The translations under genes and the position numbers were made by a program. The notes beneath the pieces are model-generated. The model had not been told where the DNA came from, made no database searches, and saw nothing but the letters and a program-made list of their open reading frames with translations. From Synergistaceae bacterium UBA1358 (GTDB lineage Bacteria > Synergistota > Synergistia > Synergistales > Synergistaceae), in assembly GCA_002306075.1 (NCBI GenBank), contig DBRW01000059.1, positions 1 to 8,791 of the forward strand: a stretch of 8,791 bases of DNA, written 5' to 3'. Below are positions 8,019 to 8,791 of the stretch, piece by piece (the stretch's first letter is position 1; every line of letters begins with the position of its first letter).

Positions 8019-8534
8019 CTATTCTATCGGTCCTATCCTATTGAGAGGCCAGTACCTGAAGACTGCCGGCCCTCTGAAGAAGTTTCTCGGGACATATCCC
8101 CAAAACCTTCCGTCCTGAGAGTTGGGCCTGTTGTCGCCGAGGCAGAAGTAGCTCTTTTCCGGAACTGTCTGAGGCGGCATGTCAAAGGTATCCTTGTTCT
8201 TTACATATGGCTCGAATACCTCTTTGTCATTTACATATACCGTCCCGTTCCTGATCTCTACTTTGTCTCCCGGAAGTCCGATAATCCGCTTGACGAAATC
8301 CCTTCTGGGATCTACCGGATATTTGAATACGGCTATCTGGCCTCTCTTTGGCTCCACTTTGGGCATTGCATACCAAAACTTGAGCACAAGCACGCGGTCG
8401 CCGACTTCAAGTGTCGGTATCATCGAACCGCTCGGGATCCAGAATGCCTGTATCACAAAAGTCCTCAGGACAAGCGCAAGGACAAGCGCCCAAAATACTG
8501 TCTCTATCGTTTCACGCCACCATGGTTTAGGCAT
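8019..8534 (-). CDS. lepB: Signal peptidase I
   Basis: LepB is the membrane-anchored serine protease that removes signal peptides from exported proteins; its active site faces outward. From ATG 8534 the protein has 171 residues. One N-terminal membrane segment (about 10-30) leads into IPSGSMIPTLEVGD with the nucleophile Ser37. FVKRIIGLPGD supplies the general base Lys82, and GDNRPNSQDGRFWG (133-146) is the last conserved box, with Gly142 where Ser is common. I chose 8534 because GGAGGA (8544-8549) lies nine bases upstream and because the protein then begins like a typical short SPase I (MPKPWWRETIETV). A longer reading frame starts at ATG 8612, immediately after the stop of the preceding gene, and would give 197 residues with 26 extra mostly hydrophobic ones, but it has no close ribosome binding site. 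Function is certain; the start is probable. Confidence 0.94.
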   Translation of the reverse strand: MPKPWWRETIETVFWALVLALVLRTFVIQAFWIPSGSMIPTLEVGDRVLVLKFWYAMPKVEPKRGQIAVFKYPVDPRRDFVKRIIGLPGDKVEIRNGTVYVNDKEVFEPYVKNKDTFDMPPQTVPEKSYFCLGDNRPNSQDGRFWGYVPRNFFRGPAVFRYWPLNRIGPIE

Positions 8535-8612
8535 AACATCTATTCCTCCAATATAAGTCAAGAAAAGGACAGACAGGGCTATCGTTCCTATAGTCCTTTT
8601 GCCGGCTGACAT
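8535..8612 (-). other. Probable leader of lepB (non-coding if lepB starts at 8534)
   Basis: These 78 bases lie between the stop codon of the upstream gene (8613-8615) and the preferred lepB ATG. They are open in the lepB frame and would encode a mostly hydrophobic 26-residue extension if ATG 8612 were used. I see no convincing hairpin, terminator or riboswitch in them. If the TATAAT just upstream is used, most of this stretch would be the 5' untranslated leader. Confidence 0.4.
8544..8549 (-). promoter_or_regulatory. Ribosome binding site of lepB (internal start)
   Basis: GGAGGA on the minus strand is nine bases before ATG 8534. The alternative ATG at 8612 has only a GAGGAAG about 20 bases away, so this site argues for the shorter LepB. 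Confidence 0.6.
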
Positions 8613-8791
8613 TTAATTATACTTTTCTAAAGCTTCCTCCGAGGCCTCTATCTCCGCAATGTAAGAAGCGCCGCCCTCAAGTTCGGGAAGAAGGGTTTCC
8701 GAGGGTCCCTCCAAAAGCGATACCCTGTTGAGGCCTCCGGGGTTGTAAACATCCACGACAGGTCCTGTGAGTCCTGCCTTAAAAGCTGCTA
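8613..8791 (-). CDS. Unidentified protein, C-terminal 58 residues (5' end beyond the window)
   Basis: An open frame enters from the right edge and ends at TAA (8613-8615), directly abutting ATG 8612. The visible 58 residues contain GLTGPVVDVYNPGGLNRVSL near the left, then an acidic end (ETLLPEL...IAEIEASEEALEKYN) rich in Glu. There is no membrane segment and no catalytic motif that I recognise. In many genomes rplS (ribosomal protein L19) precedes lepB, but L19 ends in a basic stretch, so this is not L19. The codons look like those of the other genes here, and frame, strand and spacing fit a real gene of the same cluster. I do not assign a function. Confidence 0.7.
   Translation of the reverse strand, partial: AAFKAGLTGPVVDVYNPGGLNRVSLLEGPSETLLPELEGGASYIAEIEASEEALEKYN
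8616..8621 (-). promoter_or_regulatory. Possible -10 element (TATAAT) for an internal promoter before lepB
   Basis: A perfect TATAAT lies on the minus strand inside the last codons of the upstream gene. At 16-18 base spacing I find no good -35 hexamer, and there is no TGn extension, so the site is weak as a promoter. A start about seven bases downstream would fall near 8608 and give a leader of about 75 bases before ATG 8534. It could also simply be the codons for Tyr-Asn and the stop. Confidence 0.25.

Noticed and set aside
8106..8111. Gly in place of Ser in the last signal peptidase box (DGR instead of DSR).
   Set aside because: The catalytic Ser37 and Lys82 and the supporting Ser139 are intact, and the changed position is not part of the dyad.
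8526..8560. A TTGACT and TGTTAT pair with 17-base spacing on the minus strand, resembling a sigma-70 promoter.
   Set aside because: It overlaps the ribosome binding site and start codon of lepB, so a transcript from it would lack the lepB start. It is probably chance.
1..8791. A novel defence, mobile or CRISPR-like system.
   Set aside because: Reading both strands, all but about 80 bases are accounted for by conserved housekeeping genes. There are no repeat arrays, transposase or integrase motifs, or tRNA-like attachment sites.

Overview
The window is a single, tightly packed minus-strand gene cluster with eight recognisable genes and one unidentified gene fragment. Reading in the direction of transcription, from the right edge to the left, it contains: the C-terminal end of an unidentified gene, lepB (signal peptidase I), rbgA/ylqF (50S assembly GTPase), rnhB (RNase HII), yraN (UPF0102 nuclease-like), comM/yifB (Mg-chelatase-type AAA+ protein), dprA (DNA-processing protein), topA (topoisomerase I) and trmFO (folate-dependent tRNA m5U54 methyltransferase). 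trmFO is open at the left edge and lacks only its last residues.

The order lepB-rbgA-rnhB-yraN-comM-dprA-topA-trmFO is the conserved arrangement known from Firmicutes and several related or deep-branching bacterial phyla. TrmFO, rather than TrmA, also fits that group. The moderate GC content and frequent AGG, ATA and CTT codons would suit a Synergistota-like anaerobe or a Firmicute. That taxonomic guess is inference and cannot be settled from this window.

Right region (8019-8791): an unidentified acidic C-terminus ends at 8613. About 80 bases follow that probably act as a leader, with a perfect TATAAT at their upstream edge. lepB then most likely starts at an internal ATG (8534) behind a GGAGGA ribosome binding site. 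Middle region (3532-8018): rbgA, rnhB, yraN and comM are chained by stop/start contacts (TAG directly next to ATG, then three ATGA overlaps). dprA starts at a TTG inside the end of comM, behind a perfectly spaced GGAGG. Left region (1-3517): topA carries an unusual lysine- and alanine-rich N-terminal extension and an acidic C-terminal tail, and overlaps trmFO.

The genes share a broad housekeeping theme: protein export, ribosome assembly, removal of RNA from DNA, handling of incoming single-stranded DNA (ComM, DprA, perhaps YraN), DNA supercoiling and tRNA modification. Apart from the short leader before lepB there is no non-coding gap. I see no RNA gene, mobile element, CRISPR array, terminator or large repeat. 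I found no previously undescribed system. The most notable points are the TopA extension, the start-site and promoter question at lepB, and the unidentified fragment upstream of it.
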